DNA from: Microbulbifer elongatus
GTDB taxonomy: Bacteria; Pseudomonadota; Gammaproteobacteria; Pseudomonadales; Cellvibrionaceae
Length of the DNA: 64,000 nucleotides
Assembly: GCF_020524885.1 (NCBI RefSeq)
Contig: NZ_JAIVKJ010000001.1
Coordinates: 1,672,861-1,736,860 of the forward strand
Direction of reading: 5' to 3'
Made by a program: the position numbers and the translations under genes. Each line of letters begins with the position of its first letter. Positions within the stretch are counted from its first letter, which is position 1. The notes below the pieces were generated by a model. That model did no database searches, was not told the origin of the DNA, and worked only from the letters and a program-made list of their open reading frames with translations. Below, in pieces: positions 20,972 to 31,273 of this stretch.

Positions 20972-23074
20972 ATGCTTAGCAATCGAATAGCCGCCCTGAT
21001 TTCCGGCCTTTCCTTCTCTCTCCTGGTTCTTATCTCGCCAGTTTCCCTGGCGGAAAATGAAGATCTCAAGCCTCACGAGGACCAGGGCGGCACCGCCCGC
21101 GAGATCGTCAGCAAGCTCGAAATGCTGCACTACAACAAGATGAAGGTCGGGGACGAAATGTCCACCGGGTTGTGGGACGAATACATCGATAGTCTCGACC
21201 CAACGAAGAGCTATTTTCTCTCGTCTGACATCAGCGAATTCCGCCAGTGGCGCAACACACTGGATGACGACCTCAGGGCCGGCAATGTCGACCGCGGGTT
21301 CGAGATCTACAACCGCTACCGGCTGCGGGTATCCGACCGCCTGAACAATATTCTTTCCCAGCTGGAAAACGGCCTGCCCAAATTCGACTTCACCAAAGTT
21401 GAGTCACTGGAGCTGGACCGTGAAAAAAGCGAATGGCCCCAGTCCATTAGCGCCGCGGATGACCTGTGGCGCAAGCGCCTGAAGTCCAGCGTGTTGAACT
21501 TGCGACTCACAGATAAAAGTGATGACGAAATCGCCGATCTGCTGAAGCGCCGCTATAAAGGCCAGCTGAAGCGTCTCGGCCAGCAGAACTCGGACGACGT
21601 GTTCGAGCTGTACATGAATTCCCTCACCCGCCTGTACGACCCGCACAGTAACTATCTGTCTCCTCGCTCGCTGGAAAACTTCAATATGAGCATGTCCCTC
21701 TCCCTGGAGGGCATTGGTGCCGTACTGCAGATGGAAGATGAATACACCAAAGTCGCCCGCCTCGTCGCCGGCGGACCGGCTGATCGCACCGGCAAAATCA
21801 AGCCAAACGACAAGATCGTGGCCGTTGGTCAGGACCAGGAAGGCGAGATGGTGGACGTGGTCGGCTGGCGCCTGGATGACGTAGTGGACCTTATTCGCGG
21901 CTCCGCCGGCACCTTTGTGCGCCTGGAAACCATTCCTACCGGTGGCGACGGCAGCCATCGCACCATTACCATCAAGCGCAGCAAGGTAAAACTCGAAGAC
22001 CAGGCAGCCAAGAAGGCGATCTTTGAATTTTCCGATGGCGAGCAGAACTACAAGGTTGGCGTGATCAACCTGCCAACCTTCTATATCGACTTTGAGGCCT
22101 ACCGTCGCCGCGACCCGAATTACAAGAGCACCACGCGCGACGTAGCCCGCCTGCTGGACGAGCTGCAGAAAGAAGGTGTAGACGGCGTTATCCTGGACCT
22201 GCGCAACAACGGCGGCGGCTCCCTGCAGGAGGCCACCATGCTCACCGACCTGTTTATCGACCAGGGTCCAGTGGTGCAGATCCGCCATGCCAATGAACAG
22301 ATCTCTCGCCACAACCGCTCGCGCTCCCGCGCCATGTACCGTGGCCCGCTGGTAGTACTGATCAACCGATTGTCTGCCTCCGCCTCGGAAATTTTTGCCG
22401 GCGCGATTCAGGACTACAACCGCGGTCTTGTGGTGGGCAACCAGTCTTTCGGCAAGGGCACCGTACAGACCATGGCACCCCTGAAAGAAGGCCAGCTGAA
22501 AATCACCCAGTCCAAGTTCTATCGTGTTTCCGGTGACAGCACCCAGCACGCTGGTGTTTCCCCGGACATCGATATGCCGCAGCTGATCGACAGTGAAAGC
22601 GTCGGTGAGAGTGCCTACGATACTGCCCTGCCCTGGGATCGCATTCACGCGGTGCGTCATGCCAAGTACTTCAATCTCAAGGAATTGGTGCCAGAGCTGG
22701 TACGCAAACATAACAAGCGTACCGAGGTAGACCCGGACTTTATCTACCTGCGCGCACAGTTTGATCACCAGACCGAACGCGCCAATCGCAAGACCGTTTC
22801 ACTGAATGAAGAAGCTCGTATTCAGGAGCGCGAGCAAATGAATCAGGATATGCTCGCGCTGGAAAACCAGCGACGCGCAGCGAAAGGGCTTGAGCCATAC
22901 GAAAGCTTTGAGGCGTATGAAAAGAGCGAATCCGAAGATGTCGCGCCCGTCGGGGGCCCGGTTGAAATTACGCTTGAAGATGATCCGGTACTGAACGAAG
23001 CGGGCTACATCATGGCGGATTTTATCGGCCTAAAAAAGCACGCTAGCTCACCCCAGGTTGCTAATTTCGACTGA
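20972..23074 (+). CDS. prc: Tail-specific (C-terminal processing) periplasmic protease
   Basis: This 700-residue protease has a signal segment (residues about 5-28), an N-terminal helical region, a PDZ domain (about residues 235-330) that binds C-terminal tails of substrates, and an S41 protease domain with the serine in the RLSASASE motif and the lysine in FGKGTVQ (Ser-Lys dyad). The C-terminal extension matches E. coli Prc/Tsp. It trims or degrades periplasmic proteins such as penicillin-binding protein 3 precursors and lipoproteins in other bacteria. The start at 20972 puts the signal at the N terminus; the frame is open to a GTG at 20933. Confidence 0.93.
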   Translation: MLSNRIAALISGLSFSLLVLISPVSLAENEDLKPHEDQGGTAREIVSKLEMLHYNKMKVGDEMSTGLWDEYIDSLDPTKSYFLSSDISEFRQWRNTLDDDLRAGNVDRGFEIYNRYRLRVSDRLNNILSQLENGLPKFDFTKVESLELDREKSEWPQSISAADDLWRKRLKSSVLNLRLTDKSDDEIADLLKRRYKGQLKRLGQQNSDDVFELYMNSLTRLYDPHSNYLSPRSLENFNMSMSLSLEGIGAVLQMEDEYTKVARLVAGGPADRTGKIKPNDKIVAVGQDQEGEMVDVVGWRLDDVVDLIRGSAGTFVRLETIPTGGDGSHRTITIKRSKVKLEDQAAKKAIFEFSDGEQNYKVGVINLPTFYIDFEAYRRRDPNYKSTTRDVARLLDELQKEGVDGVILDLRNNGGGSLQEATMLTDLFIDQGPVVQIRHANEQISRHNRSRSRAMYRGPLVVLINRLSASASEIFAGAIQDYNRGLVVGNQSFGKGTVQTMAPLKEGQLKITQSKFYRVSGDSTQHAGVSPDIDMPQLIDSESVGESAYDTALPWDRIHAVRHAKYFNLKELVPELVRKHNKRTEVDPDFIYLRAQFDHQTERANRKTVSLNEEARIQEREQMNQDMLALENQRRAAKGLEPYESFEAYEKSESEDVAPVGGPVEITLEDDPVLNEAGYIMADFIGLKKHASSPQVANFD

Positions 23075-23207
23075 ACGACCTGAGCTGAGTAACACCAAGA
23101 GCCAGCGATAGCACTGGCCAAACATCAATTACAAAATTGATTTGACCCGAGGCCCGGTATTCTCTGGAATAGCGGGCTTCGGCTTTTAAGATTTCCGGGG
23201 AGGGAAA

Positions 23208-24023
23208 ATGAAAGTCGTATCCTTTAACGTCAACAGCATCCGTGCACGCCTGCACCAGATGGAAGCACTGGTGGAAAGCCAGTCACCCGACATTATCGGC
23301 TTGCAGGAAACCAAGGTCACCGACGAGGATTTTCCAGTCGATGTGATTCGCGACCTGGGTTATGAAGTGATCTACTTCGGTCAAAAAACCCACTACGGCG
23401 TGGCCCTCCTCTCCCGCTACCCGTTTATCAAAAAGCAGTATGGCTTTCCTACCGACGCGGATGATGCCCAGCGCCGCCTGGTGGTCGGGCAATTCGATAT
23501 TGGGGCGGACCAGCCCCTCACCGTACTGAATGGCTATTTTCCCCAGGGCGAGAATCGTGAACACCCGATCAAATTCCCTGCCAAGCAGAAGTACTACGCC
23601 GACCTGGACGCCTATCTGAACAAAGAATGTGACAGCAAGGCGCCTGTTCTGGTTATTGGTGACATGAACATCTCTCCCACGGATCTCGATATCGGTATTG
23701 GTGACGCGAACCGCAAGCGCTGGTTACGGGACGGGAAATGCAGCTTCCTTCCGGAAGAACGCGAGTGGCTCGAGAAGATTCACAACTGGGGACTGGTGGA
23801 CACCTTCCGCGCGCAGCATCCGGAAACTGACGATCTGTTCAGCTGGTTCGACTATCGCAGCCGCGGATTTGACCGCGAGCCTCGCCGCGGCCTGCGTATC
23901 GACCTGATCCTCGCATCCCAGTGCCTGGCGGATAAATGTGTCGATACCGGTATCGATTACGATATCCGTGGTATGGAGCGTCCCTCTGACCATGCCCCGG
24001 TTTGGGCGAAATTCGACATCTGA
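23208..24023 (+). CDS. xthA: Exonuclease III
   Basis: This 271-residue nuclease of the exonuclease III/AP endonuclease family begins [15 protein letters not shown]. Catalytic residues are in place: N7, E34 (LQETKV), GDMN with Asp and Asn, and the C-terminal [10 protein letters not shown] histidine. It repairs abasic sites and 3' blocked ends in DNA. GGGGAGGG a few bases upstream of the ATG is a strong ribosome-binding site. It lies 133 bases after prc and is probably transcribed separately. Confidence 0.95.
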   Translation: MKVVSFNVNSIRARLHQMEALVESQSPDIIGLQETKVTDEDFPVDVIRDLGYEVIYFGQKTHYGVALLSRYPFIKKQYGFPTDADDAQRRLVVGQFDIGADQPLTVLNGYFPQGENREHPIKFPAKQKYYADLDAYLNKECDSKAPVLVIGDMNISPTDLDIGIGDANRKRWLRDGKCSFLPEEREWLEKIHNWGLVDTFRAQHPETDDLFSWFDYRSRGFDREPRRGLRIDLILASQCLADKCVDTGIDYDIRGMERPSDHAPVWAKFDI

Positions 24024-24030
24024 GTCTATT

Positions 24031-24062
24031 GAGGCGGAGTGCTCTCCGCCTCTCTCTCTTTC
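24031..24062 (+). terminator. Intrinsic terminator after exonuclease III gene
   Basis: GAGGCGGAG (24031-24039) pairs with CTCCGCCTC (24044-24052) around a 4-base loop, followed by a pyrimidine-rich tract. Confidence 0.7.
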
Positions 24063-24164
24063 CCGCTTTTTCCCTCTGCTCACCCTCCTCGCCCGCATTG
24101 AAAGGCGCCTCTCCCGGTACCGCTCAGCCCCATGTACGGACCACTTGAACCTCCATTCAACACG

Positions 24165-24201
24165 CATATATGGGATTTCATATATTCGATTTTTCATATA
24201 T
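24165..24201. promoter_or_regulatory. Putative ArsR operator: three CATATAT repeats
   Basis: CATATAT occurs at 24165-24171, 24179-24185 and 24195-24201, the last two within the 10-base repeat TTTCATATAT. The first two form an imperfect inverted repeat. The cluster ends 29 bases before the arsR start, a usual place for ArsR to block transcription. Confidence 0.55.
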
Positions 24202-24230
24202 CCTGCGCGCAGCCACAATGGAGATAAACC

Positions 24231-24575
24231 TTGAACCCAGTCGCTTTCTTCAAATGCCTCGCCGACGAGACCCGACTCCGCAGCCTCCTGCTGATTGCCC
24301 ACGAGGGTGAACTCTGTGTCTGTGAGTTGATGGAAGCGCTGGATCAGAGTCAGCCGAAAATTTCCCGTCACCTGGCCCAGCTGCGCCAGTGTGAATTATT
24401 GAGTGACCGGCGCCAGGGACAGTGGGTTTTTTACCGTCTCAATCCCGCCCTGCCGGAATGGGCAAGGCTCGTGATGGAAACCACCCTCACCGGGAACCCG
24501 GAATTTATTGCCGACAACAAACGTGCGCTCGCACAGATGCAGTCGCGCCCTGTGCGTGACGGGCACTGTTGTTAA
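24231..24575 (+). CDS. arsR: ArsR-family arsenite-responsive repressor
   Basis: This 114-residue winged-helix protein contains the ELCVCEL motif with C29 and C31 in the first DNA-binding helix region, the As(III) site of type 1 ArsR proteins, and a recognition region SQPKISRHLAQLRQ. It should repress the operon until arsenite binds. The start is a TTG at 24231 with GGAG eight bases upstream; no in-frame ATG would keep the N terminus. It ends in a Cys-Cys pair (GHCC). It is the first gene of a four-gene arsenic operon. Confidence 0.9.
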   Translation: MNPVAFFKCLADETRLRSLLLIAHEGELCVCELMEALDQSQPKISRHLAQLRQCELLSDRRQGQWVFYRLNPALPEWARLVMETTLTGNPEFIADNKRALAQMQSRPVRDGHCC

Positions 24576-24637
24576 CGCTACCGCCAGATAAAACAGTTCA
24601 AGACATAAGTCAGGCTATTGTCAGGAAAGAAACCGCC

Positions 24638-25114
24638 ATGAAAATTTTGTATATCTGCACGCACAACCGCTGCCGCAGTATTCTCAGTGAGGCAATCACC
24701 AATCAGTACGGTCAGGGGCGGCTGGAAGCACGCAGTGCCGGCAGCCAACCTTCCGGTGAAGTGCACCCACTCTCACTCAAATATCTGGCTGAGCAGGGAA
24801 TTTCCACGCAAGGACTTTCCAGCAAGTCCTGGGATAACCTCGATGGCTGGGTGCCCGATGTTGCTGTCACCGTGTGTGACAGTGCCGCTGGCGAAGCCTG
24901 CCCCATCTGGCTTGGTGATGCGCTGAAGGTACACTGGGGACTTGCCGACCCATCAAAACTCGAAGGTACTGATGAGGAAAAGGCCGAGGCTTTCCGGGAA
25001 ACCATCAAAGAAATTATCAATCGCGTGCAACGTATGCTCGAAATTGACATAGACCGCGAGCATGGCAATACGCTTCTCGAGTCCCTGACCCAACTAGCGA
25101 CCAAGGAAGACTGA
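24638..25114 (+). CDS. arsC: Arsenate reductase, thioredoxin-coupled
   Basis: This 158-residue enzyme has the low-molecular-weight phosphatase fold. The P-loop C7-T-H-N-R-C-R13 attacks arsenate, Asp104 (ADPS) is the general acid, and C80 and C88 are the shuttle cysteines that end as a disulfide reduced by thioredoxin, as in Staphylococcus plasmid pI258 ArsC. The product arsenite is exported by the next gene. The ATG at 24638 follows an AGGAAAG ribosome-binding site. Confidence 0.93.
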   Translation: MKILYICTHNRCRSILSEAITNQYGQGRLEARSAGSQPSGEVHPLSLKYLAEQGISTQGLSSKSWDNLDGWVPDVAVTVCDSAAGEACPIWLGDALKVHWGLADPSKLEGTDEEKAEAFRETIKEIINRVQRMLEIDIDREHGNTLLESLTQLATKED

Positions 25115-25116
25115 TC

Positions 25117-26193
25117 ATGGGCATTTTTGAACGCTACCTCTCCCTTTGGGTAGGCCTGTGTATTCTTGCCGGCCTGTTGCTCGGCAATCTGGCCCCCGAG
25201 CTGTTTCAGACCATCGCCGCCATGGAAGTGGCCCATGTCAACCTGCCGGTTGCGCTGTTTATCTGGTTGATGATCTACCCGATGATGGTGCAGGTTGACT
25301 TCTCCTCAATCCGGCACGTGGGTGACAAGCCCAAGGGGCTCGCGCTTACGCTGGTCGTCAACTGGCTTATAAAGCCATTCACCATGGCTGCCCTCGGCTG
25401 GCTGTTTTTCCGGGTCATTTTTGCCGACCTGGTTGACCCGCAAACGGCGCAGGAATATATCGCGGGCATGATTCTGCTCGGTGTGGCCCCCTGTACGGCA
25501 ATGGTCTTTGTCTGGAGCCAATTAACCCGCGGCGATGCCAATTACACCCTGGTGCAGGTCTCGGTCAACGACGTGATCATGATCTTTGCATTTGCGCCGA
25601 TCGCCGCACTGCTGCTGGGGATTAGCGATATTGCGGTACCCTGGGACACCCTTCTGTTGTCGGTAGTGCTGTACGTATTACTGCCTTTAGTTGCTGGAGC
25701 GCTCACCCGCCGTGCCCTGGATTCCGCCAATGATCACAGCCGCCTGAACAACTTTCTGGCCACGGTCAAGCCGCTCTCCATCGCCGGATTGCTGGCGACC
25801 GTTGTATTGCTATTTGGCTTTCAGGCACAAACCATCATCGACAATCCACTCGCGATCATCCTTATCGCCATTCCGCTGTTGATACAAACCTACGGAATCT
25901 TCGCTGTCAGCTACGCCGCTGCACGCAGTATGAGGCTGCCCCACAACATTGCGGCGCCAGCCTGCATGATCGGCACCTCCAATTTCTTTGAATTGGCGGT
26001 TGCCGTGGCGATATCCCTGTTTGGTCTTAACTCAGGGGCGGCACTCGCGACGGTTGTCGGTGTGCTGGTAGAAGTACCCGTAATGCTGTCACTGGTATGG
26101 TTTGCCAATCGCACTCGACACTGGTTCAAGTCGAGCGAGGGGCAAGCCGAGATAGCGCATAAAGGTCAACGTGAGGTGCAAAATGAACACTGA
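25117..26193 (+). CDS. acr3: ACR3-family arsenite efflux permease
   Basis: This 358-residue inner-membrane protein has about ten membrane segments. It contains the conserved [13 protein letters not shown] stretch with C126, needed for As(III) transport in the ACR3 family, and the [14 protein letters not shown] segment. It extrudes arsenite made by ArsC. The start lies two bases after the arsC stop; the end overlaps arsH by 11 bases. Confidence 0.93.
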   Translation: MGIFERYLSLWVGLCILAGLLLGNLAPELFQTIAAMEVAHVNLPVALFIWLMIYPMMVQVDFSSIRHVGDKPKGLALTLVVNWLIKPFTMAALGWLFFRVIFADLVDPQTAQEYIAGMILLGVAPCTAMVFVWSQLTRGDANYTLVQVSVNDVIMIFAFAPIAALLLGISDIAVPWDTLLLSVVLYVLLPLVAGALTRRALDSANDHSRLNNFLATVKPLSIAGLLATVVLLFGFQAQTIIDNPLAIILIAIPLLIQTYGIFAVSYAAARSMRLPHNIAAPACMIGTSNFFELAVAVAISLFGLNSGAALATVVGVLVEVPVMLSLVWFANRTRHWFKSSEGQAEIAHKGQREVQNEH

Positions 26194-26896
26194 AGAGATG
26201 CCAAACCTGGATCCCGAGTGCTTCAAGGCAACGGACCAGGAACAACTGCTTGCGCCCATCGATCAGACACCACCAAAGATCCTGTTGCTCTATGGGTCGC
26301 TTCGCAAACGCTCTTTCAGCCGCCTTGCCGCAGAAGAAGCACAGCGGATACTGCAAGCACTCGGTGCGGAAACGAAAATATTCAATCCGTCCGGACTACC
26401 GTTGCCCGATGACGCGGAGGCCGATCATCCTAGGGTGCGGGAGCTTCGGGAACTGGCCGCCTGGAGTGATGGAATGGTGTGGTCGTCACCGGAACGGCAC
26501 GGCGCCATGACCGGCATTATGAAAGCCCAGATCGACTGGATTCCACTGGCACTGGAAGGCGTTAGGCCGACACAGGGCAAGACGCTAGCGGTCATGCAGG
26601 TATGCGGTGGTTCCCAGTCATTCAATGCGGTAAACCAGATGCGGATTCTCGGACGCTGGATGCGCATGGTGACCATACCCAATCAGTCTTCCGTGCCGAA
26701 AGCCTGGTTGGAGTTTGATGACGATGATCGTATGAAGCCCTCTTCCTTTTACGATCGCATTGTCGATGTGATGGAAGAACTGATGAAGTTTACCTACCTT
26801 CTAAAAGACAAGCGTGATTACTTCACCGATCGCTATTCAGAGCGCAAGGAAAGCAGCGAAGAATTCCGCAAGAGAATTGATCAGCGCTCGATTTGA
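26183..26896 (+). CDS. arsH: ArsH, NADPH-dependent FMN reductase
   Basis: This 237-residue flavodoxin-like protein has the FMN-binding [14 protein letters not shown] loop and the [12 protein letters not shown] segment. ArsH proteins reduce quinones or oxidise trivalent organoarsenicals and are common in ars operons with ACR3. The ATG at 26183 follows GAGGTG and overlaps the acr3 end. It is the last gene of the operon and ends 18 bases before a strong hairpin. Confidence 0.92.
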   Translation: MNTEEMPNLDPECFKATDQEQLLAPIDQTPPKILLLYGSLRKRSFSRLAAEEAQRILQALGAETKIFNPSGLPLPDDAEADHPRVRELRELAAWSDGMVWSSPERHGAMTGIMKAQIDWIPLALEGVRPTQGKTLAVMQVCGGSQSFNAVNQMRILGRWMRMVTIPNQSSVPKAWLEFDDDDRMKPSSFYDRIVDVMEELMKFTYLLKDKRDYFTDRYSERKESSEEFRKRIDQRSI

Positions 26897-26914
26897 TACG
26901 CAAGGACCTTGATA

Positions 26915-26943
26915 ACTTGGCAGGGACTGGCGCCCTGCCAAGT
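26915..26943. terminator. Hairpin between convergent arsH and nuclease genes
   Basis: Perfect 11-base arms ACTTGGCAGGG (26915-26925) and CCCTGCCAAGT (26933-26943) enclose a 7-base loop. Both sides are short of T-runs, so it may act with low efficiency in both directions. Confidence 0.6.
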
Positions 26944-26957
26944 CATTCTCATTGTCA

Positions 26958-27758
26958 CTACTTTAGAAGATCGTTCAGTAATGCTGCGAGACGAACGCCG
27001 CCCTGACGGAGGCGCAGCGACACAACCTCTTTATTTTTTTGGTAATAGGCCTCGCCAAGATCAACATTGCCGGTGTAAGCATTGCTATGCGCGAGTTGGT
27101 GGGACTCCTCGACCCAGGTTTCCGGCTCGCCCTGCGCAGCGCCCAGGACTTCCTTCCGGTCCATACCGTCCACTTCACTCAGGGCGAAGGCTTTCCAGTC
27201 ATCAATAAAACGCGCTGGTAAGTAGGTATCCCAGAGTGCGTGGAGATTAGTGGGTTCGTCAAAGAATTCCACCTTCATATCATTCCCGCCGCGGTCTTCC
27301 CTGAGCCCGGTGTGCATTGGCTGGTGTACATCTTCAACAAAGTGCACAAGGAACAACAGTGCTTCGCCACGCTCAGCATCGGCCAACGATCTATCTGCAA
27401 GTTTTAGCTGATAGGTCTTGATTGCTTCAACGATACAGCCGTGCTCCGGGCAATCCCTCGACTTCCTATAGCCCTGCCACGTGACCGGAAGATTTATGTA
27501 ATGCAGCGGTGCCACCCAGTCGTATCTGTCGTCGCTGCGGATACGGTCCGCCCAGGTGCCCGCTTCGGCAAGCGTGCTTTCGCCCTTCAGGTTCAGCAAC
27601 CGGCGCACCTCGACCTGGACCGGGGGCTCCAGCAGCTGCCAGGCGATTTCACCTGTGATTCGGTGCCCATCCGGCCCCCACGCCATTGCGTGTGTCGAAC
27701 AAAATATCGAGAGAAAATATAAAATGGCACGTGCGGTTCTGAAACTAAAGTGGATCAC
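26958..27758 (-). CDS. S1/P1-family secreted nuclease
   Basis: This 266-residue protein has a signal peptide ending at residue 25 (HAMA), which leaves Trp as the first mature residue; in this family the N-terminal Trp ligates zinc. Other zinc-ligand patterns are present: GPDGH, GTWAD, HYINLP, VHFVEDVHQPMH and NLHALWD. It should cut single-stranded DNA or RNA, or 3'-nucleotides, outside the cytoplasm, giving phosphate or nucleosides. It is divergent from a TonB-dependent receptor gene (285-base gap). Confidence 0.88.
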   Translation of the reverse strand: MIHFSFRTARAILYFLSIFCSTHAMAWGPDGHRITGEIAWQLLEPPVQVEVRRLLNLKGESTLAEAGTWADRIRSDDRYDWVAPLHYINLPVTWQGYRKSRDCPEHGCIVEAIKTYQLKLADRSLADAERGEALLFLVHFVEDVHQPMHTGLREDRGGNDMKVEFFDEPTNLHALWDTYLPARFIDDWKAFALSEVDGMDRKEVLGAAQGEPETWVEESHQLAHSNAYTGNVDLGEAYYQKNKEVVSLRLRQGGVRLAALLNDLLK

Positions 27759-28043
27759 ACCCTACCCCCATCCTTGTTTATATATGGATTTAGCGGTCCA
27801 AACGTTACCCACCGACTGTGACAATTTCGCTACCGGAGTGTGCTGCGCTGAATTGTCACCTGTTTGCGACATTCCGGAAATATCTCCTTAACTCCACTGC
27901 AAAAACTCTCAACAACAATGTGCGCGCCGTTAACCCGGCTTCTGACAGATCACACGATCCTGTTCATTTCTTGAGATACACACATAGACGGCCCAGGAAT
28001 AGACGCCGAATAGGATGCAACCGGGCCTGAAAAGGAGAGTTTT

Positions 28044-31000
28044 ATGAAAGGCTTCCAGTTACCGCAGGCACTTTTGTCTGCTGCGGTCATTTCCGTTGTG
28101 AGCTTCGCACCTGCCGCGCATTCACAACAGACTACTTCAGCCATTCGCGGGCTTATTACCAGCGATGCAGGGGCCCCGGTACAAAATGCCACCGTAACCG
28201 TGGTGCACCAGCCATCCAATAGCCGCAGTGTCATTCAGAGCAATGACAGCGGCCGCTTCAATGTTTCCGGTCTTCGCGTTGGCGGCCCTTATACCATTCG
28301 CGTGCAGTCTGAAGCTGGAGAGGAAACCATCAACGGAGTTTACCTGAGTGTCGGCAACCCCACCAACCTACCCATCAACCTGGATTCCGATAACCTGCAG
28401 GTCAACGATCTCGAAGAGGTGGTGGTCACAGGTAACACGGTCGCTTATCAAAACCGCGGCACCAACAGCGTTTTCGGGGAAGATCAGATCGGCAACGCGG
28501 CGACGTTCAACCGCGACCTGAAGGACGTGGTGCGGGCAAATCCGCTGGCAGTCGTGAGTCCCGATGGCAACGAGCTCAGTATTGCCGGCACCAACCCCAA
28601 ATACAACGCCCTGACCATTGACGGCGTAGGCATCAACGATACCTTTGGCCTGCAGTCCAATGGTTACCCGACCAACCGCCCACCGATTTCACTGGACGCG
28701 GTTGAGCAGATCTCTATCGATTACGCGCCGTTTAACGCTCGCATGGGCAGCTTTTCCGGTGGCAACGTCAATGTCGTTACCAAATCCGGCACCAATGAAT
28801 TCAGTGGCAGTGTGTTTGCGGAAACCGTCCCCTGGACCGGCACCGCCAAAGACGATCGCCTGCCGGAAGACGGCTCAGTTGAGAAATTCGATATCGAGAA
28901 TGAGGAAGAGTCCTACGGTGCGACATTCAGCGGCGCGTTAATTCAGGACAAGCTGTTTTTCTTTTCGTCCTATGAAAAGTGGGAAGAAGAAATTGCATTC
29001 AACTACGAGCTGAACACCCTAAGCAACCATAATGTCACCCGCGAGGAGCGCGATCGTGTCCTGAGCGCCCTTCAGGAAGTGTACGGCCTACAAGACTCAA
29101 ATGGCTCGGCCCCGGTCCCGGATAACGATGAGAAGTTGTTGTTCAAACTGGACTGGAACATCAGCGAAGATCACCGTGCGGATTTCACCTACAGTAATCA
29201 GGAAACCCGCTCCGCGCGGAACTTCACGGACGACGACGAGAACCTGAACCTGTCATCCAACCTCTGGACCATGGCCCAGGACACTACCTACTTCAGCAGC
29301 CATATATTCTCCGACTGGAGCGATGTATTCAGCACCGAGGTAAACCTTTCGTATAAAGATTACGAGCAGGCATCACTGACAAACAGCAACTGGGGCGAGG
29401 TGAATATCGCCACCGAAGAAGGCTTTATTGTTGCCGGTGCCGACCAGAACCGCCACGCGAATGTACTGGAGAACGAAGTTTGGCGCTTGGGCTTCCATGG
29501 CATCTACAACACCGACGAGGTGCAGTACCGTTTTGGTACTGAAATCAAAGATACCTGGAACTACAACCTGTACGGCCGCCATGCCTCCGGCACCTGGAGT
29601 TTTGACAGTATCGAAGATTTTGAAAGTCGTTCACCGGCAAGCTTCCAGTACAGCAACGCCTACACCAACGACATTCAAGATATCGCCTACGACGTCAATG
29701 GCCGCACTTATGCGTTCTATGGCGACGCCACATTCGAGCCGGCTGCGGGCCTCGAACTGGTTGCCGGCCTGCGCTACGAAACCCTCAGTATCGATAGCGC
29801 ACCAAATGCCAACAGCAACTTCGAAGACACCTACGGCTACTCGAACACCGAAAACCTCGATGGCCGCGACATTCTCCTGCCCCGTATCGGGTTTACCTGG
29901 AACCTGCGTGACGACCTGACCCTGCGCGGCGGCGCAGGCCGCTTCAGTGGCGGCATGCCGCTTGTTTGGGTATCGAATGCCTACACCAACGACGGCACCA
30001 CCAAGGATTCGGTGTACCTGACCGATATAGATTCGTCAGACGTCGACCTTACTCGTATTCCGCAAGTTGCCATGGACAGCCTGGCTCCTGGTGCCGGCAG
30101 CACCAACAGCATTGCCCCGGATTTCGAGCTGCCTTCCGACTGGCGCTATCAGCTGGGGGCCGACTACGTCTTTGATGTACCGGGTTTTGCTGAAGATTTC
30201 TCCCTCAGCACCGAGCTCACTTACGTTGACCGTGAAAACAGTGTGTACTGGCGTGACCTTTCCCGAGTAGACAGTGGCGAGCGTATCGGTGACCGCATCG
30301 TCTGGGACAATATTTACGCGGGCACCGAGTTTGAAGACAACTACGACCTCGAGCTCACCAACGTCGACAATGGTGGCCGCAGCGTCATCTGGAGTACCGC
30401 ACTGGAAAAGGCGTTTGATAATGGTGTTTCTTTCAACCTGTCCTACACCCACCAGGAGATTACCGAGGTAAATCCGGGAACCAGCTCCACCGCGGAATCC
30501 AATTTCCAGTACGAGGTGGTGGAAAACCGCAACCAGCCGCTCGAGGGCACCGCCTACTACGAAATTGAGCACCGCCTGGTATTGAACCTGGGTTACCGCG
30601 CCGAGTTCGTGCAGGGCTACGAGACCAATTTCAACCTGTTCGTCGAGCGCCGTTCCGGCCGCCCTTTCTCCTGGACCTATGATGCCTATCGCGATGCGGG
30701 TCTCGGTGACCAGACCAACTTCGATGACTCCGATGTCTACCTGGCCTATATCCCTTCCGGTGCGGACGACCCCAACGTGGATTTTGAAAATGGCCTGAGC
30801 TACGCGGAGATCATGGATATTGCTCGTCAGGCGGGCGTTGCCGGTGCCGCCGGAGGCTTCGTCGACAAGTACTCGGCAAACATGCCCTGGGTAACCACCA
30901 TGGACCTGGCAATTACCCAGGAATTACCGGGCTTTATGCCAGAGCATCGCGGGCTGGTGTATTTCACGATCGACAACTTCGCCAACCTGCTCAATAACGA

Positions 31001-31181
31001 CTGGGGTAAGGTGTACGATATCCAGTACCCGCAGCAATATTTGTTTGCCTATGGCGTCAACGATGAAGGGCAGTATGTGTACGACGAGCCTTTCGGGGGA
31101 TTGAACACCAGAAACTATGATCGCTTCCAGGCCGAGGAATCCACATGGCGAGTGAAACTGGGGCTTAAATATCAGTTCTAA
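28044..31181 (+). CDS. TonB-dependent receptor, Oar-like with N-terminal carboxypeptidase-regulatory domain
   Basis: This 1045-residue outer-membrane protein has a signal peptide (residues 1-28), a carboxypeptidase-regulatory-like beta domain (about 30-115), a TonB-box-like stretch (DLEEVVVTG), a plug domain (about 135-250) and a beta-barrel ending in Phe (KYQF). The architecture matches OmpA-related/Oar-type receptors, which bind peptides or proteins in known cases; the substrate here is unknown. The start has AAGGAGAG eight bases upstream. A strong terminator follows. Confidence 0.9.
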   Translation: MKGFQLPQALLSAAVISVVSFAPAAHSQQTTSAIRGLITSDAGAPVQNATVTVVHQPSNSRSVIQSNDSGRFNVSGLRVGGPYTIRVQSEAGEETINGVYLSVGNPTNLPINLDSDNLQVNDLEEVVVTGNTVAYQNRGTNSVFGEDQIGNAATFNRDLKDVVRANPLAVVSPDGNELSIAGTNPKYNALTIDGVGINDTFGLQSNGYPTNRPPISLDAVEQISIDYAPFNARMGSFSGGNVNVVTKSGTNEFSGSVFAETVPWTGTAKDDRLPEDGSVEKFDIENEEESYGATFSGALIQDKLFFFSSYEKWEEEIAFNYELNTLSNHNVTREERDRVLSALQEVYGLQDSNGSAPVPDNDEKLLFKLDWNISEDHRADFTYSNQETRSARNFTDDDENLNLSSNLWTMAQDTTYFSSHIFSDWSDVFSTEVNLSYKDYEQASLTNSNWGEVNIATEEGFIVAGADQNRHANVLENEVWRLGFHGIYNTDEVQYRFGTEIKDTWNYNLYGRHASGTWSFDSIEDFESRSPASFQYSNAYTNDIQDIAYDVNGRTYAFYGDATFEPAAGLELVAGLRYETLSIDSAPNANSNFEDTYGYSNTENLDGRDILLPRIGFTWNLRDDLTLRGGAGRFSGGMPLVWVSNAYTNDGTTKDSVYLTDIDSSDVDLTRIPQVAMDSLAPGAGSTNSIAPDFELPSDWRYQLGADYVFDVPGFAEDFSLSTELTYVDRENSVYWRDLSRVDSGERIGDRIVWDNIYAGTEFEDNYDLELTNVDNGGRSVIWSTALEKAFDNGVSFNLSYTHQEITEVNPGTSSTAESNFQYEVVENRNQPLEGTAYYEIEHRLVLNLGYRAEFVQGYETNFNLFVERRSGRPFSWTYDAYRDAGLGDQTNFDDSDVYLAYIPSGADDPNVDFENGLSYAEIMDIARQAGVAGAAGGFVDKYSANMPWVTTMDLAITQELPGFMPEHRGLVYFTIDNFANLLNNDWGKVYDIQYPQQYLFAYGVNDEGQYVYDEPFGGLNTRNYDRFQAEESTWRVKLGLKYQF

Positions 31182-31216
31182 ACCACAGCGCTGACATCAA
31201 CCAGTAAGGCAAAAAG

Positions 31217-31243
31217 AAAGGCCTGTCGCAAGACAGGCCTTTT
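31217..31243. terminator. Bidirectional intrinsic terminator
   Basis: AAAGGCCTGTC (31217-31227) and GACAGGCCTTT (31232-31242) pair around GCAA, with T-runs in both directions. It serves the receptor gene and, on the other strand, the sensor kinase gene. Confidence 0.85.
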
Positions 31244-31273
31244 CAAGTTCTAACCAGAGCAGATGACAGCGCC

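Noticed and set aside
21404..22768. Long open frame (454 codons) opposite the tail-specific protease gene
   Set aside because: Antisense shadow of prc; rich in His, Gln and Val runs with no recognisable motif.
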